From: Cyclina sinensis
Lineage: Eukaryota > Mollusca > Bivalvia > Venerida > Veneridae
Length of the DNA: 64,000 bases
NCBI GenBank assembly: GCA_012932295.1
Contig: JAAONU010000022.1
Coordinates: 186,001 to 250,000, forward strand
Reading direction: 5' to 3'
In this document: positions 36,391 to 49,036 of the stretch, piece after piece
Position numbering within the stretch: the stretch's first letter is position 1
Layout: each line of letters opens with the position of its first letter
The notes under the pieces: model-generated
Databases searched by the model: none
What the model was told of the DNA's origin: nothing
What the model saw: the letters and a program-made list of their open reading frames with translations, nothing else
Position numbers and translations under genes: made by a program

Positions 36391-36770
36391 ATCACTTGGA
36401 AGTTAGATCCATCTGTGAAGACTTCGTAATAATCATAGAAACTTTAGCCTGTTAAGTAATAAAGTAAAAAGGCCATTCAAGAGAACACTTCTATTAAACT
36501 GTCAATGTTGTTGCCATTGTTTCCCAATGATTGAGCGTTTAATTTCAGTATTACCGTTTAATTTCAGTATTAGTTGCTTACAATGCAACGTGTATAGTAA
36601 AAAAAAGGTACTAGCTTTTATTCATATCATTTGGTCGGGGCGGAGTGGGGCTTGACTTGAATACTAATGAAGAAATAATAACTTCTTACACTGTATTAAT
36701 GAATAAAATATGGGCTTAGTATTGATGCATTGAAAATTACGACTGCGAAGAAGTGCATATCTTTTTTTTT
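36391..36770. repeat. Duplicated non-coding segment, copy 2 (partner 25611-25960)
   Basis: It carries the same ordered phrases as copy 1, including GTGAAGACTTCGTA, GGTACTAGCTTTTATTC, GGAGTGGGGCTTGACTTGAA and GAAGTGCATAT. Both copies lie on the 5' side of a minus-strand BTB gene. Confidence 0.65.
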
Positions 36771-36959
36771 GTAATATCTATTACTTTCACCAGTTAAAAC
36801 TGAAAATTGGTCAAATTCACATATGAAGGTGGAATGTGCTATATGCATCACTAATGAGTGAAATATCAGAGCCAAATAGAATTCAAATGCGTTGGATTTT
36901 TAGATCTCGATAATTTCATCACGACTTTTTAGCCTCAGCTTTTAAATGACAATACTGTT

Positions 36960-37200
36960 TCATCTAGTGACTCAGAATTCAAGAATTTTTAAGCTAGGTA
37001 ATCTTTTCGTGTGTCTGCTTTATTAGAAAGCTATCTCTGTTTTTTAATTAATTAACATTGAATTAGACCTATCGACTCTCTTAGATCCAGTAATAGGAAA
37101 AGTGAAACAAAACCTAACAAATCTCGCGTGGCACGAGACAGTTAACGAGAAAAAATAAAAGCCGTTTTAATCTTATGAAAATTTCATCAATCAGCTCAAA
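36960..37200. repeat. Duplicated non-coding segment, copy 1 (partner 43090-43320)
   Basis: AGCTAGGTAATCTTTTCGTG, AATCTCGCGTGGCACGAGAC, GTTAACGAGAAAA and AATTTCATCAATCAGCTC recur in order in the partner at 43.1-43.3 kb. Confidence 0.65.
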
Positions 37201-37215
37201 ACAAAAAAAAATAAG

Positions 37216-37440
37216 AAAACAGATAGATAGATAGATATTCTGTTATTCCACCATCAGATGAGATTACATTTTATAACAAACTATGACAAAACTAGGACAT
37301 ATATACATCTACGTATATATACACATATAAACAAAAACACACACATATATAAACACATGTATGCATTAAAAGAGAGAGAGGGACAATAGCTGATTTATAA
37401 TCAAATGATAGAGAGATATATATATATAAAATGTTTACGT
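37216..37440. repeat. AGAT microsatellite and TA/CA-rich low complexity
   Basis: (AGAT)n at about 37218-37236 is followed by ATATAC/ACAC stretches and GAGA runs up to about 37430. Confidence 0.6.
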
Positions 37441-38582
37441 TATCTGTCTTGATTAACGTAACAAATCGTAGTAATATCCTTACATGAGTATACTTTCTCA
37501 GAGACAACATTGTAATAAAAAATTAGCAAAATAAGGAATGTCATAAAGGCAAAGTAAAGTACATCGGAATGAAAATCAAACGACAGACACTTGATTTTGC
37601 TTAAACATGAAGGATCTTTAGAAGAGAAGTCACCAGACTTTGAAATAGTGAGCCAGCAGGTATAAATGTGTATGTTTGATTCGTTATGCGAATGCAGCTG
37701 ATTGTAAAATACATTGCACATGTAAGAAATTCACAAAATATAAAAGTGAATAAAATTTCTATGGAGCTTAATTCTATTGCCAGATTGAATTCTCTTTTAA
37801 CTTTATATTTTGGCTATGTGTCTTTTCTACAATTGCAATTATCTGAAATAGAATGTTATATAGTGATATGTTTTTCCTGCTAAAACTAACCTATACATGT
37901 TGAAAAAGTGAGCAGGGACACTATGATATTTTAATAAAATAAGTTAAGCGTCGCAAAAACAATATGCTAACATTCACTACATTTCTGTTAATGCGTTCAA
38001 ATTTTTCAACAAATTTGTTACAACTTATATGTTTTTTTTCTTGTTGAATATATTTGCAGTTCGGATCCGCGGAAACACAGATGATTCCGGTTTTCATCTT
38101 TACAAGGCAAACAGGATATATCAGTGTACGATCATTGCTAATTTTCTACTTTATTCTTCACCACAAGCGTTTCATCGGTCTGTGTTGCACGAAAACATTT
38201 GCCTGTATAACAAAACTAAAGTAAACACTGTGTTCTTTCTTATGATTGTACGTCATTAAAAATATATATATCCATTGAAGATTGTAATCTTTGACTCTCT
38301 CGAAATAACAAATCATACTAATAAAGAGAGGATATACACATTTTTTTCTATAAATACGGGATTTACTTTCATGGAGTGTTATGAAAATAAATATTTCACG
38401 AGTGGCGATAACCACAAGTGAAATATGATAATTTTCATACCACGAATGCCTACAGTGTGCATATGCCTAGGATTTGTTTGTATTTTTGAGCTAAGCCGGT
38501 GTTTTATTCATTTTTTGTGTGTCTACATCGAGTAAGATCACGAGTTTTATTCATATTGTTGAGCTGCATCTCGTCCCTAAAT

Positions 38583-39332
38583 TTTATTTACAACGGCCAT
38601 AGGCCGTGTATAACACATATATGGTTAGATGCTTTCCCACAGGAGGCCGTGTATAACATATGGTTAGATGTTCACCCACAGGAGGCCGTGTAGACACATA
38701 TGGTTAAATGCTCACCCACTGGAGGTCGTGTATAACACATATTGTTAGATGCTTACCCACAGGAGGCCGTGTATAACATATGGTTAGATGTTTACCAACA
38801 GGAGGCCATGTATAACACATATTGTTAGATGCTTATCCACAGGAGGCCGTGTATAACATATATTGTTAGATGCTTACCAACAGGAGGCCGTGTATAACAT
38901 ATGGTTAGATGCTTACCCACAGGAGGGCATGTATAACACATATTGTTAGATGCTTACCCACAGGAGGCCGTGTATAACACATATGGTTAGATGGTAACCC
39001 ACAGGAGGCCGTGTATAACAAATGGTTAGATGCTCACCCACAGGAGGCCGTGTATAACACATATTGTTAGATGCTTACCCACAGGAGGCCGTAAATAACA
39101 CATATGGTTAGATGCTCGCCAACAGGAGGCCGTGTATAACACATATTGTTAGATACTCACCCACAGGAGGCCGTGTATAACATATTGTTAGATGCTCACC
39201 CACAGGAGGCCGTGTATAACACATATGGTTAGATGCTTAACCACAGAAGGCCGTGTATAACACGTGTGGTTAGATGCTTACCAACAGGAGGCCGTGTATA
39301 ACTCATATTGTTAGATGCTTACCCACAGGAAC
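38583..39332. repeat. Minisatellite, about 18 copies of a 38-41 bp unit
   Basis: The unit contains AGGAGGCCGTGTATAACACA followed by TATTGTTAGATGCTTACCCA and C. Variants lack the three-base CAC after TATAA or carry GG for TG before TTAGATG. Units abut without unique spacers. Confidence 0.9.
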
Positions 39333-39339
39333 TAGTGGA

Positions 39340-40205
39340 ACCATTAAGAAGATATTGTCAATTTCGCCTAAATCTTTTCTCTTGTAAAGTTAAAAAAAAT
39401 TGCTTCCGGTGAGTCATTTAATCATTAGAAAAGAGGAGTTTTATTTTCCCATACAGGACGCTTTTTGGCACTGGATTCAGTAAAACTGCAAGTTCTAGAC
39501 AGTTAAGTAAGAGATAAAACTTGACAATAATTTAGCAAGTATACAAGTATGTTCGAATAATGGTTATGACTGAATTATAAATAAGTGCACGTTGGTGCAA
39601 ACTCGAGTTATGATCGAAGTCACTTTGACTACTTAGCACATATTTTTGTTTTCTTTTAAAATAAAATTTCATTTCTCATTCAAACAAGAAGATAAGTACA
39701 AGTTCTTTTCTAGGCATGCAAAACTTAACCTCATACCGAAAGATTAAAGACTGAAAAGTATTGTTGTCTGACAAGTTTGTATAAATACAAACACTAATAA
39801 TATACAAACTACTAAACAATTACAATCAGAAAAAAGAACAGTCGTTTTCATTTGTGGTGTTTGAACCGTTACAATCATGCTATGGCGTCATTATCTGAGC
39901 AATGCAGCCAGCTGAATGCTACAAATCGGTATTTAAAAATATTGATGTTGAATTATATAAATACAAAACAAGACAGGACAAAACAAATTAATTTCATCCA
40001 TTTGAGCTAGAAAGCTGATGACGACATAACATAAGCATTATACAAGAAATCAACCAACAGTGGTTAATATAATTAACAATAAATTTGTATTATAAAAATA
40101 AATCTTACTTATTCTGCTAAACCCCAGAAACAGGTATGGTAAAATAACAAATGCAGAAAAAATTATAGAAAAGATGTAGAATGTCGAGGAAGAAAGAAGA
40201 AAAAT
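39340..40205. other. Stretch with no recognised gene
   Basis: AT-rich single-copy-looking sequence; nothing identifiable. Confidence 0.4.
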
Positions 40206-40215
40206 AAGGAAAGCA

Positions 40216-40251
<36 letters not shown>

Positions 40252-40441
40252 GCATGCACGCATGCACGCACGCACACGCGCGCGCACCCACCAACGCACA
40301 CACGCGCGCGCGTGCGTGCACCCACACGCACGCACGCACGCATACATACACATACATACCAGCACAGCCTACATACATACATACATACCAGCATACATAC
40401 ATACATACATACATACATACCAGCATACATACATACATACA

Positions 40442-40471
<30 letters not shown>
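40216..40471. repeat. Compound (ACAT)n/(CACG)n/(ACAT)n microsatellite
   Basis: ACAT arrays at both ends enclose a GC-rich CACG/CGCG centre (about 40252-40345). All open frames across it encode only Tyr-Ile-His-Thr or Met-Tyr-Val-Cys periodic peptides and are not genes. Confidence 0.9.
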
Positions 40472-40472
<1 letters not shown>

Positions 40473-40487
40473 TTTATATATATTATA

Positions 40488-41234
40488 TACTACTCAACTT
40501 TTGCTAAGCACCAAATATTTTAGTGCGAATATTTTCAGCAATGATTTGATTACCGTCGTACAAATGATTTTAATGTCAATTTCATGTTTAATCAATTTGA
40601 TTGAAGAACAAATTTAACATTTTTCTTTACAGATAATGTATTAGTTATATGCCAGAGAAGAGGGAGACCCCCTATATCCAAGATTTTTGGACACCTAACT
40701 TGTTTTCCTAATTTTCACAACCCTATTTATGTTTACAAGTATAGACTCAGTAGCGTGTGTGTGTGGCCCATTGATAACGACAACTGCTTGGCAACGCGTT
40801 CTCCTGCACCCTATGCGGTTTTTTTGACAGTCCAAGCAGGGACGGCGGCCAATTCTTGCACCAACATGGCCTCAAGCTCCTGGATGCTTCTAGGTTGCAC
40901 CTGGCGAGCTGATATCCGTACCTGCAGCTCATTCCACAGGTGCTCAATTGGATTTAATTCGGGTGATCGAGGTGCAGCCAAGGCGCGCAATACCCTGCCT
41001 CTGCAGATAGTGCCGGACCATCCGGGCCCTGTGGAGACGTGTCTCTGCTCCCACTAAAACAAACAACAGAAAAACGAGGGGTTCATGCTTTCCGTGACCA
41101 CGTGGCGAGAGCTATCCAATAAAAAAGCTTGCATCTAGGTTTGGGACCATCTCAAAACATTGTTGAATCAAACTATGCAAAATAAATAATTGAAGTGAGA
41201 AACTTTTGGTGCTTAGCAAATGTTGAGTAGTATA
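40488..41234 (-). mobile_element. Tc1/mariner-type element with clear TIRs and only the C-terminal transposase part
   Basis: The ends read TACTACTCAACTTTTGCTAA and, on the other strand, TACTACTCAACATTTGCTAA, each continuing GCACCAAA, with TA at both borders. The minus strand carries the end of a Tc1 transposase: RSPELNPIEHLWNELQVRIS at about 40975-40915, then a helical tail ending WTVKKTA near 40810. The part with the two catalytic Asp residues is missing, so this is an internally deleted, non-autonomous copy. A relative of the terminal sequence (GGTGCTTAGCAAATTTTGAG) is at about 46947. Confidence 0.8.
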
Positions 41235-41683
41235 TTTTGCTTCCAAAGCAAAACCAAACAAGCGATGTTTTTAAAAGTACTTATAATAAGAACATATAAT
41301 ATCACAACTTAATATGTCTCTAAGTATGTAGCTTGCAGAATTTATGTATATCGAAGTATTTATATAAATAAAGACGTTTATATAATCTTTTATATATCAG
41401 ATTTTTGTCTCTTAGTTCAAAAGCGTTAAATACATAAATTCCTAAGGCTTTAATCACTTTCTAATTTTCTAAATTCAAAAGATCTACCAATCTAAACATA
41501 CTTGGTCTTATCTAATATTTCCTTATTTCATGATAACAATGTATATCTTTCTAGTTCATCATGCATTACTTCCTACATTTAGAATCCTCTTACACAATTT
41601 TTAATGAATACGTCGTATTTCCTTTGATTTCGAATTTCCCTAAATTTCCGCTGCATAATTTAAAATCGATCCAACAAATGAAT

Positions 41684-42830
41684 CTAACACTGACATGAAA
41701 CTTTGGGCTTCAGCTTAATTTTACGACACTTTGACAACAAAATATTTATTGACTTTAAAGCCTTTCCGGTTAGATGTTCTTGATTTAATGTAAATTTACT
41801 TGTATAATTAAACACAATGCCTAGATAGTCAAAATCATTTACCACATTTAATTCGATACCATTATAATTCAAGATTTCATTTTGCTTTAAACCACCTCTT
41901 TTCTAAATACCAAAATTTTTAATTTTTTCCAGTATTAACTTCCAAACTCCATTTTTACAGTAATCATGAAGTAAATTTAAATTCGTTTGAAATTCTTCAG
42001 GCGACTTAGCCAAAATTACCAAATCATCGGCAAATCCAAGTAATACAAGTACAATATCATCTAAATTTGAACCAGAAAACAAAAAAAGCTCTAAGTCTTC
42101 TACGAAAAGTGAGAATAAGATCGGTGACATTATCTCCCCTTGTCTTAACCCAATAGCATATTTGAAAAAATCGGAGTAATTATTACAATATTTAACACAA
42201 GCCTTAACTTTCTGATACATATCTCTAGGTATTCTCAACAGTTTACCCTAAATGCCGATTTTGTGCAGTTTAAGCCACAGTCCATTTCAATCTTCAAAAC
42301 ATTTTTTTCAAATCAACAAGAACACAATAATGACTTTTATTCTCGTTTAAATTATTTTGAATAATATTTAGTAAAACAAATATTGCATCGAGAGTAGATC
42401 GGCCTTTTTTAAACCCAAAGTGTACATCCGAAATGACATAATTTTCACAAAATATTATTATTCGCTTATTAAGAATAGTTGTAAATAATTTAGACAGACA
42501 ACTAACTAAAGTGATACCCCCGTAATTGTTTACGTTATTAATATCGCCCTTTTTTTGCAGCCCTTCTGTCCACAAATCTGGGGAAAAAACCTGACTCAAG
42601 AATAGAATAAAATAAATCACTTAAATGAGATGACACAATATCAATGCTTTCAATGAAATACTCATTCAACATGCAATCATTTCCAGCTGCTTTATCAAGC
42701 TTTAAACATTTCACAGCATCATCAATTTCTTGCACAGTGATAGGCCTATCTAATTCATCAATTATTAAAATCATAATTAATACAACAATCTTCAGCATCA
42801 TCATTTTTACCCTGAAAAACATCATTTCCT
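41684..42830 (-). pseudogene. Non-LTR retrotransposon reverse transcriptase, frameshifted
   Basis: In order on the minus strand: DAVKCLKLDKAAGNDCMLNE (near 42720), NNYGGITLVSCLSKLFTTIL (near 42520), FGFKKGRSTLDAIFVLLNI (near 42400), LVDLKKMF (about 42300, the first catalytic Asp), GLRQGEIMSPILFSLF (near 42130), FADD at 42023-42034, and the downstream block FDYLGIVFNYTSKFTL (near 41800). At least three frames are used. No 5' endonuclease domain is visible. It is CR1/L2/jockey-like by general motif order; the clade cannot be fixed by eye. Confidence 0.8.
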
Positions 42831-43089
42831 ATTCTTTGAAAATAAGTTTTAAATTCATAAATATGCAGTAATAACCCTTCAGCTACCGTTCAGATCTTCT
42901 GAAATTATTCTAATTTTAAAAGCAGGCAGTAGAATACTCTTAAGATAGTCACAACTTTATTTTTATATGTCGTGACAACAGAGATCTAAAAAATGAATAG
43001 TTTTAAACCTGAAATGACCTTTCTTCGTGTCGTTTCACAAAAGCTTGAAAATGATAGTACTGTCTGATGTTATAACTGTGAGAATTGAA

Positions 43090-43320
43090 GACGTCTATTC
43101 ATTCAGCTAGGTAATCTTTTCAAGTGTCTTGTGTTTGAGGGATTTATTATTTCTTGTTATTGATTAACACTTAATTTGACTTATCAGCAGTCTCAGATTT
43201 CCGTTATTCCAATAAAATTGACAATCTCGCGTGACGCGAGACTGTTAACGAGAAAAGAATCAAAAATGTTTTAACCTAATGAAATATTCATTCATCAACT
43301 AAGGATTGAACATTAGAAAA
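43090..43320. repeat. Duplicated non-coding segment, copy 2 (partner 36960-37200)
   Basis: TCAGCTAGGTAATCTTTTCA, AATCTCGCGTGACGCGAGAC, GTTAACGAGAAAAG and TTCATCAACT match the partner in order. Confidence 0.6.
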
Positions 43321-43518
43321 CGATTTTTACTTCCTAGAAGAACACACCTTTGACTTTATAGATATACCAAACACTAGTCGTACAAGTATTATTTACACCA
43401 ACTTTTTTGTACTAAATGTGGCCTTAGTAAACAGTACCAAGAGCTATAATCTAGCAAAAGCAAACACAAATTTGGCTGGAACAATAATTTGTATGGTGTT
43501 TAAATTTAACAATGTCTT

Positions 43519-44075
43519 TTGCAACACAGTTCTCAAAGTAAAAGAAATGCTTATTTTCCACGTCGTTTTCTAAGTGACCCATCATGTAGTTTTATTTTTG
43601 TTTTGCTTACGTCACGATCTAAAGCTAAATGCTTGTTAAAGACTTTGGGCGTTGATTATACTTGTAAATTTTCTTTTTCTAAGAAATCAGCTGCCTGTTC
43701 AAATTGTCAGTTTTGCATTTGGTCAAGTCACTAGGTTGTCAGTGTATACCCAAACCCAATCCAGATGCCAATGGGCCAACTGCAAATAACAAATTTCAAG
43801 GAAGAACACTAGGTCTGTATATTATATTTAACGTAAAGATCGAACATTACAAAACAGCTTTAATTTTATATCTAACATTCAAACCTTGGATCGGCATTCC
43901 ACATTTTCGAGGCGAGTACTGGTTTGAATCTATGAAAAGTATTCTATGTATATCTTCTAATATCGAAATAAACAAGAAAAATATAGATGAGTTTAGCATG
44001 GATATGAGTTGTTCATTTAAAGCAGTGATTAACAGAGATGCAAACGATGTTATAAATGAACTGAAATCAATATAA
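43519..44075 (+). CDS. Unrecognised open frames, possibly remains of one gene
   Basis: Two overlapping plus-strand frames in different phases. One, 43519-43734, is Lys/Ser/Cys-rich and ends CSNCQFCIWSSH. The other, 43704-44075 (123 aa), contains PNPDANGPTANNKFQ, RGEYWFESMKSIL and ends NRDANDVINELKSI. The second has a composition that could be coding. I recognise no domain, and no splice sites tie the two together. They may be chance ORFs. Confidence 0.15.
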
Positions 44076-45069
44076 TTATAATGCTAATAAAGAGGGCTTT
44101 TACTAACTGTTCTGAGTAGTTTCTTTAGAAAAATTGGCCACATTCTAAACTACTTCGTCTCTACGTTTTTGTTTTGTAGTATGTGTCTCTTTTCAGTATG
44201 GTTTGTTCAACCACGGGTACCCTAACTAAAATATTACTACACAGTAGGCGTTTTGTAACTACCTGGCCCCCAACCACCTTTCGCTTGGTCTTTATGGTCC
44301 TTTCATTCATTTCATGGTTTTAAAAAGTTTTCAATCTTCTACATGGATTACAGACAATCAGTCAAGGATTGCCGATATTATAGGAAAAATGTAGGAATGT
44401 TTCATTGTACAAATTAGGGGTTTTCCCACAAAATTTGTGACAAAATATAGGAACTAGTTATCATAATTGTGTTTTATTTGACTTAATACGTGAATGCAGA
44501 TATGTTCCCTGTGGTCAATGATATTTGAATATACTGAAACTTGAAAGTGCAAAAAAATGAGGAAAGTATAAAAATATGTTTATCCCAGTCACTCAAAATG
44601 TAAGAACGTTTAGAAAACGCCAAATACAACAACGAAGATGTTTATTCTACATATGAACAAATACATGTTTGTCGCCATTCAAACAATACAAGAACGGTGA
44701 CGGCGGCAGCATACAAAGCGAGAAGAGAATGATCCATATGAAAGCATCATGATGCACAAAATTAAATTATTATTAAGTATGCGTGTGCTAATAATAAAGC
44801 AAATCTGAACTCAATCTTGTGTTACTACATGTAGTTTTCATTTACAATTATATTTTTTTCCCATTTCAATGCCCTTCATTAAATAGTAAACGAAAATCCT
44901 ACAATATTTATACAATCTTATTGATTTAGGCCAATGAATAAAATAAACTAGTTTCAAATGGCAATAATGTAATTTGAAGTTATATTATACAATACTGTAT
45001 TACAAGCATCTGTTAATTATTGTCTTGTCCATTCTTGTTTGCTTTGTAAACATATTTTGCTAGTTTACA

Positions 45070-45310
45070 TTTAACACTGGCTTGATCAGACGTTAACAGT
45101 CTTAGATTTTTTGTAAAGGTGGCCAGTCTCATACTTTTCTTACATGTCTATAATATGGACAAGCCAATAGAAAATGATATTTGTCCTCGACAACATTCAT
45201 GGCAATAATAATGACAGTATTTACTAATTGTCTCGCTTATTTGCTTTGCATTGTCATTACTATTAAGATATTTTAATCCAAACAATATCCAATGGTAAGA
45301 TTTATTATAA
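45070..45310 (-). pseudogene. C-terminal scrap of a non-LTR retrotransposon ORF2
   Basis: On the minus strand the block EDKYHFLLACPYYRHVRKV with preceding Cys/His residues matches the C-terminal zinc-knuckle-like end (ETE-x-HF-x-x-x-CP-x-Y) of the element at 59.3 kb. The reverse transcriptase part is missing. Confidence 0.55.
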
Positions 45311-46439
45311 GAATTTTTTATAAATTTAACAGCACGATGCTGTAACTATAGTGTATACATATAAGATCTCTTTGATGATAATAGTAGATAATGTTGACTC
45401 ATGAAAATAAATATCAAACGAGACGTTAGTCACAACAAAGAATATATATGATAACAAAAATTTTGAATTTTCGCCGACATTTTCTCATCTTTTTCAGCTC
45501 TGCAGACCACGAATTTCGACAAAAATTTGCGCGGAAGCTGATACATATAAAATGCTTGATTGCAAGAATTATGTATTTAATATGAATGAATTCTGATAGC
45601 TTCATGTATGGCTTGACGACAAATTCTCTGTCTGTGGAATATGTTTCAACAGCATATTTGATGCAGGCTTTTTCTACCCCGCTGACACATATAAAACATT
45701 TTGTGTAATCTCACTTAGAATTGATCAAATAAAAAATGCCAGGTTTAATCTAGTTGATGTGTTCCGTTGAAATATTTATAAAGCATTTTATATTTACATA
45801 CTTCACTTATATGTGTGTTAGTAAGGCAGGATTTGGACAGGTAACTACGAGCGGGCATATGGAGCCAGTAATATGCCAGACACGAGGCTTTATGTTTAGA
45901 GTTCCTGGTTCGATGTAAGTTTGACAAGCTATGGTCATCGTGGCAATCTATATGAAAAATTTTGTCATGGCTTTTAGCCTCCAACCACACTTATAAGTGA
46001 AAAACCCACTTGTCTTCCATAGCATGAATGCATTGGTTGTAACGCACAGGTTCATTCGACATGACTGACACATTAATCTATTCATAATTGTATTATGACT
46101 TGTGTTTAACTTGTGTTTAACCCATCATCAGGCAAAAAAGGAGAAATAGCAGTCAAAAACAGTTTAAATGATATGATATGTTTAATTATATATTATTAGA
46201 AATAAAAATTGTATAATTTTAGAAGCCCGTGAAGGGATATTATGTCAGAGGGTTAAAAGATTATATCAGAGGGTGATAGTACAGACTGGCTCATTAAAAA
46301 CTTATGGAAAGTTCTAACAGTAAAGCAACGTAACGTTCGAAAAAAACTGATACAAACATACACATACAAATAATAGAGAATTCTCAAAAAATCCTAAATG
46401 GTTAATTAGCCACTTTCCTAACCGCAATTTTAAGAGTTC

Positions 46440-46965
46440 GGACGCGATAAGAATGGAGTATGGACCGTGGCGGATAGATCAGTGAAAGATCCTGTTCATC
46501 TACGAGGGTAGGTTTTGCCCAGAATATACAGACAGGCCAGCAGCAGTACCCTCTATACTCGGCGCTGACAACATTCTAGATGTCCATGTGTAGTTATATG
46601 CAAGGAAGTGGGCAATATCTTCATTTTGAAGGATGATAAGACAGTCCTTATTATGAACGTGAGGTGCAGGAGTACCTGCGTAGGGTGAGGATCGACCAAA
46701 CGGATATGCCGGCGAGGATTCCTGACCTTAATCCAATTAAACGTCTCTAGAATGAGTTACAGTGAGCCACTTAAGCCCTTATTGTCCAGCAAGGGGTGTC
46801 CAGGAGTATAGCGCAAGTTGCGAAAAAGTTTAAACTGCACTGTAATCAGAGCTAAAACATTTAAAAAACATGATAAGATAAATATGATAAATACAATTAA
46901 ACTTGAATGCAACTAGCACTTAAATTGCATTAAATAAAGTCCCTGGTGCTTAGCAAATTTTGAGC
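46440..46965 (+). pseudogene. Heavily decayed Tc1-type element
   Basis: The plus strand carries a first-Asp-type block, degraded to VLFIYEGRFCPEYTDR near 46490, and RIPDLNPIKRL-stop-NELQ near 46720 for the PDLNPIEHLWNELQ block. At its right, GGTGCTTAGCAAATTTTGAG (46947-46966) resembles the terminal repeat of the 40.5-41.2 kb element. The catalytic residues are substituted. Confidence 0.6.
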
Positions 46966-47074
46966 GTTATATGTTTCAAGAACAACCTTTAAATATTTAT
47001 TCCATAGCCAAAAACAAAAATAAGAGTAAGAAAACCAATAGCAGAACTACTTTTTCCGGGTCTGCTCGGACTTT

Positions 47075-47580
47075 ATCGCCTGTAATCGATACTAGATGCC
47101 GTCCTATAAAGAACGGTGTCGTTTTTCCTCCCAACGGGCGTTATCCAATAGCCTTTGCCAGTGTTGTATCAAAATTCGTATTGCCTACATGTGTACATTT
47201 TTAGTGTCGGGAACAATTTCATCTATTTTAATTTCCCGCTTGTGACTGGCTGTTCTTTCTCGTTTTATTTCGGGATATTTAAAAAACAAACGTTTTCTAA
47301 AGACAGAAATGTGTATTAAGAAAAGCTGATAAAGGGTTTTCAATTGTAAAGTCAGAATAGCAAACATTAAACGATACATGTAAAAGAAACAAAACACTTT
47401 TTTGGAGAAAATTCATACACCGAAACCAACTTGGAAAGCCGATTTATCACTGAACTGTTTTGCAGAACTACTTTATTTTTAATCATTTTTAATACGATTA
47501 TAACAGTGTTGACAAAAAAAAAGAATATAACCTAATAAAAGTAGAAGGAAAATGGATTTTGAACAGTACAGGAAACATGG
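47075..47580 (+). promoter_or_regulatory. Promoter plus first-exon cassette, copy 1 (decarboxylase-like start)
   Basis: About 500 bases are conserved with the copy at 58345-58818 and, less well, with 57297-57898. They include CCTATAAAGAACGGTGTCG (a TATA-like box), CTCCCAACGGGCGTTATCC and CCAATAG near the left end. At the right end is the short coding exon 47552-47579, with donor GTAAGT at 47580. The conserved untranslated-looking region between is about 400 bases. Confidence 0.5.
47552..47579 (+). CDS. Putative first coding exon of a group II amino-acid decarboxylase-like gene, copy 1
   Basis: ATG opens nine codons (MDFEQYRKH) plus one base of a Gly codon, then a consensus GTAAGT donor. The start MDF-x-x-YR-x-x-G is shared with PLP-dependent group II decarboxylases (insect histidine decarboxylase starts MDFKEYRQRG), where KEMVDYIADYLE normally follows. 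No downstream exon of this kind is visible in the window, so identity rests on ten residues plus conservation of the same exon in three copies. It may be an orphan exon left by duplication. Confidence 0.35.
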
Positions 47581-48179
47581 TAAGTTCTTTTATAAAAAAT
47601 ATCTATAATGTAATCAAAATTATTCAACGAATAAACTTTGTACCTAAAAGGGTTGTTTCAGCTAAATAATTCTGTTTTGCATTTGTAAAAACTTTTACAC
47701 GTAGGTAAAACACGGTAAAAATACATTTTTCAAAAAAGAAGTGTTCTTTGTTATATTCTTCCTGTGTTGACTTACTGGTGATAATAGTGGGAATTAAAGG
47801 CTTACACCATTACAGACAATTCTTCAGTTTTGTGCGAAGAAATAAACTAAGAGTTTAAAGTATTAATCTAATTGTCAGGTGTCTTATATAACATCCACAT
47901 CATGACTAAGTTTAAAAGACATTCTAACCTAGAAAACAAAGAAGTAGGCAAAACTTGCTGTAACCATGGTAACGGCAGCAGCTATACAAAGAAATAAATT
48001 AATTGGCAAAACTGAAGATAAGAGCGGTCAGCTTAGCTGTAGTGAGCTCCTTGTCAAATCTGTTAAATTCTCAAATTCGTTTTTTTGTGTGTGTGTTTTT
48101 TTTTAACCTAAAATAACAGATATCATCCCACCATATGTAATATATTGACTTATTGGGGGCTGCCAACAGTAAAATGTGA

Positions 48180-48290
48180 GAAAGAGGAACATACACTGGG
48201 GAACAAAGGGGGCGCGAACGGCCCCTTGCGGGTCCAGGGCAGAGCCCTGGTGGAGGACCAAGGGGCGGAGCCCCCGGAAGCTCCTTAATT
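48180..48290. repeat. GC-rich strongly self-complementary motif
   Basis: GGCCCCTTGCGGGTCC pairs with GGACCAAGGGGC, and an inner hairpin CCAGGGC-AGA-GCCCTGG sits between them. A further GGGGCGGAGCCCCC palindrome ends the motif. It stands out against AT-rich surroundings and probably belongs to the end of a mobile element. Confidence 0.6.
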
Positions 48291-49036
48291 TTAATGATTT
48301 AAAGAACTTCAGAAACCATTTATAGTGCTTCAGATATCAGTATTTCACAAAGTTGATATCAGCACTTGATGACATGTTAGATCCTTGATCAACCGTTTGG
48401 GAAGAAAGAAGCCCTCATAAACTTTTTTTTATTTGGAATGACAAACTGTTTCTACCACTTCAGATATCAGTGAAAAATAAGTAAGTCTCCAATGATTGAA
48501 CTTTTATTCACTTAAAGAACACATTTAAACAATCTAAAAACTTTTAGACTAGAGACAATCTTTAAAAAAAATACAATCTCAAACTATCTTAATCATTGTT
48601 ACTGACTGGGAACAATTTCTTTTATTTTATAAAGTAACTTGAAAACATTATTTCAGCAAACTAATAATTGACTAGAAGTAATCTTTTTAAACCAAGTAGA
48701 AACAATCTTTTCAACTATTAAAAATTCTTATAGTAGAATCTACATGTATCTTTCAATTTGACTAGAACTATATAATGATATTACAAAACTCAAGGGACCT
48801 TGATAAAACTACATGAAAAATAACTTGGTACATTCTGATCCAGATGTGACATCTTACTACATACACAACAACTTATTGCAATGATAATGTCAAATAGCTG
48901 TTAAAATGTACAGCTTAGTGATACTAAATTAAAAAAACAAACAAACATGTAGCACATGTGCAATTTTTCACTTAAAAACCAGTATAATGATGTAAAGAAA
49001 AATTGTATGTGTAGCAAGTAATTTTGACATTAAAAA

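Noticed and set aside
38583..39332. Regular repeats of about 40 bp that look CRISPR-like
   Set aside because: Units are directly adjacent with no unique spacers, the genome is eukaryotic and no cas-type gene is near; it is a minisatellite.
40216..40523. Several long ORFs on both strands
   Set aside because: All are translations of an ACAT/CACG microsatellite with a four-residue period; not genes.
46971..47204. 77-aa ORF across the promoter cassette (and its counterpart at 57292-57474)
   Set aside because: Similarity between the copies follows non-coding conservation, including indels that break the frame; the 28-base exon with its donor is the better coding candidate.
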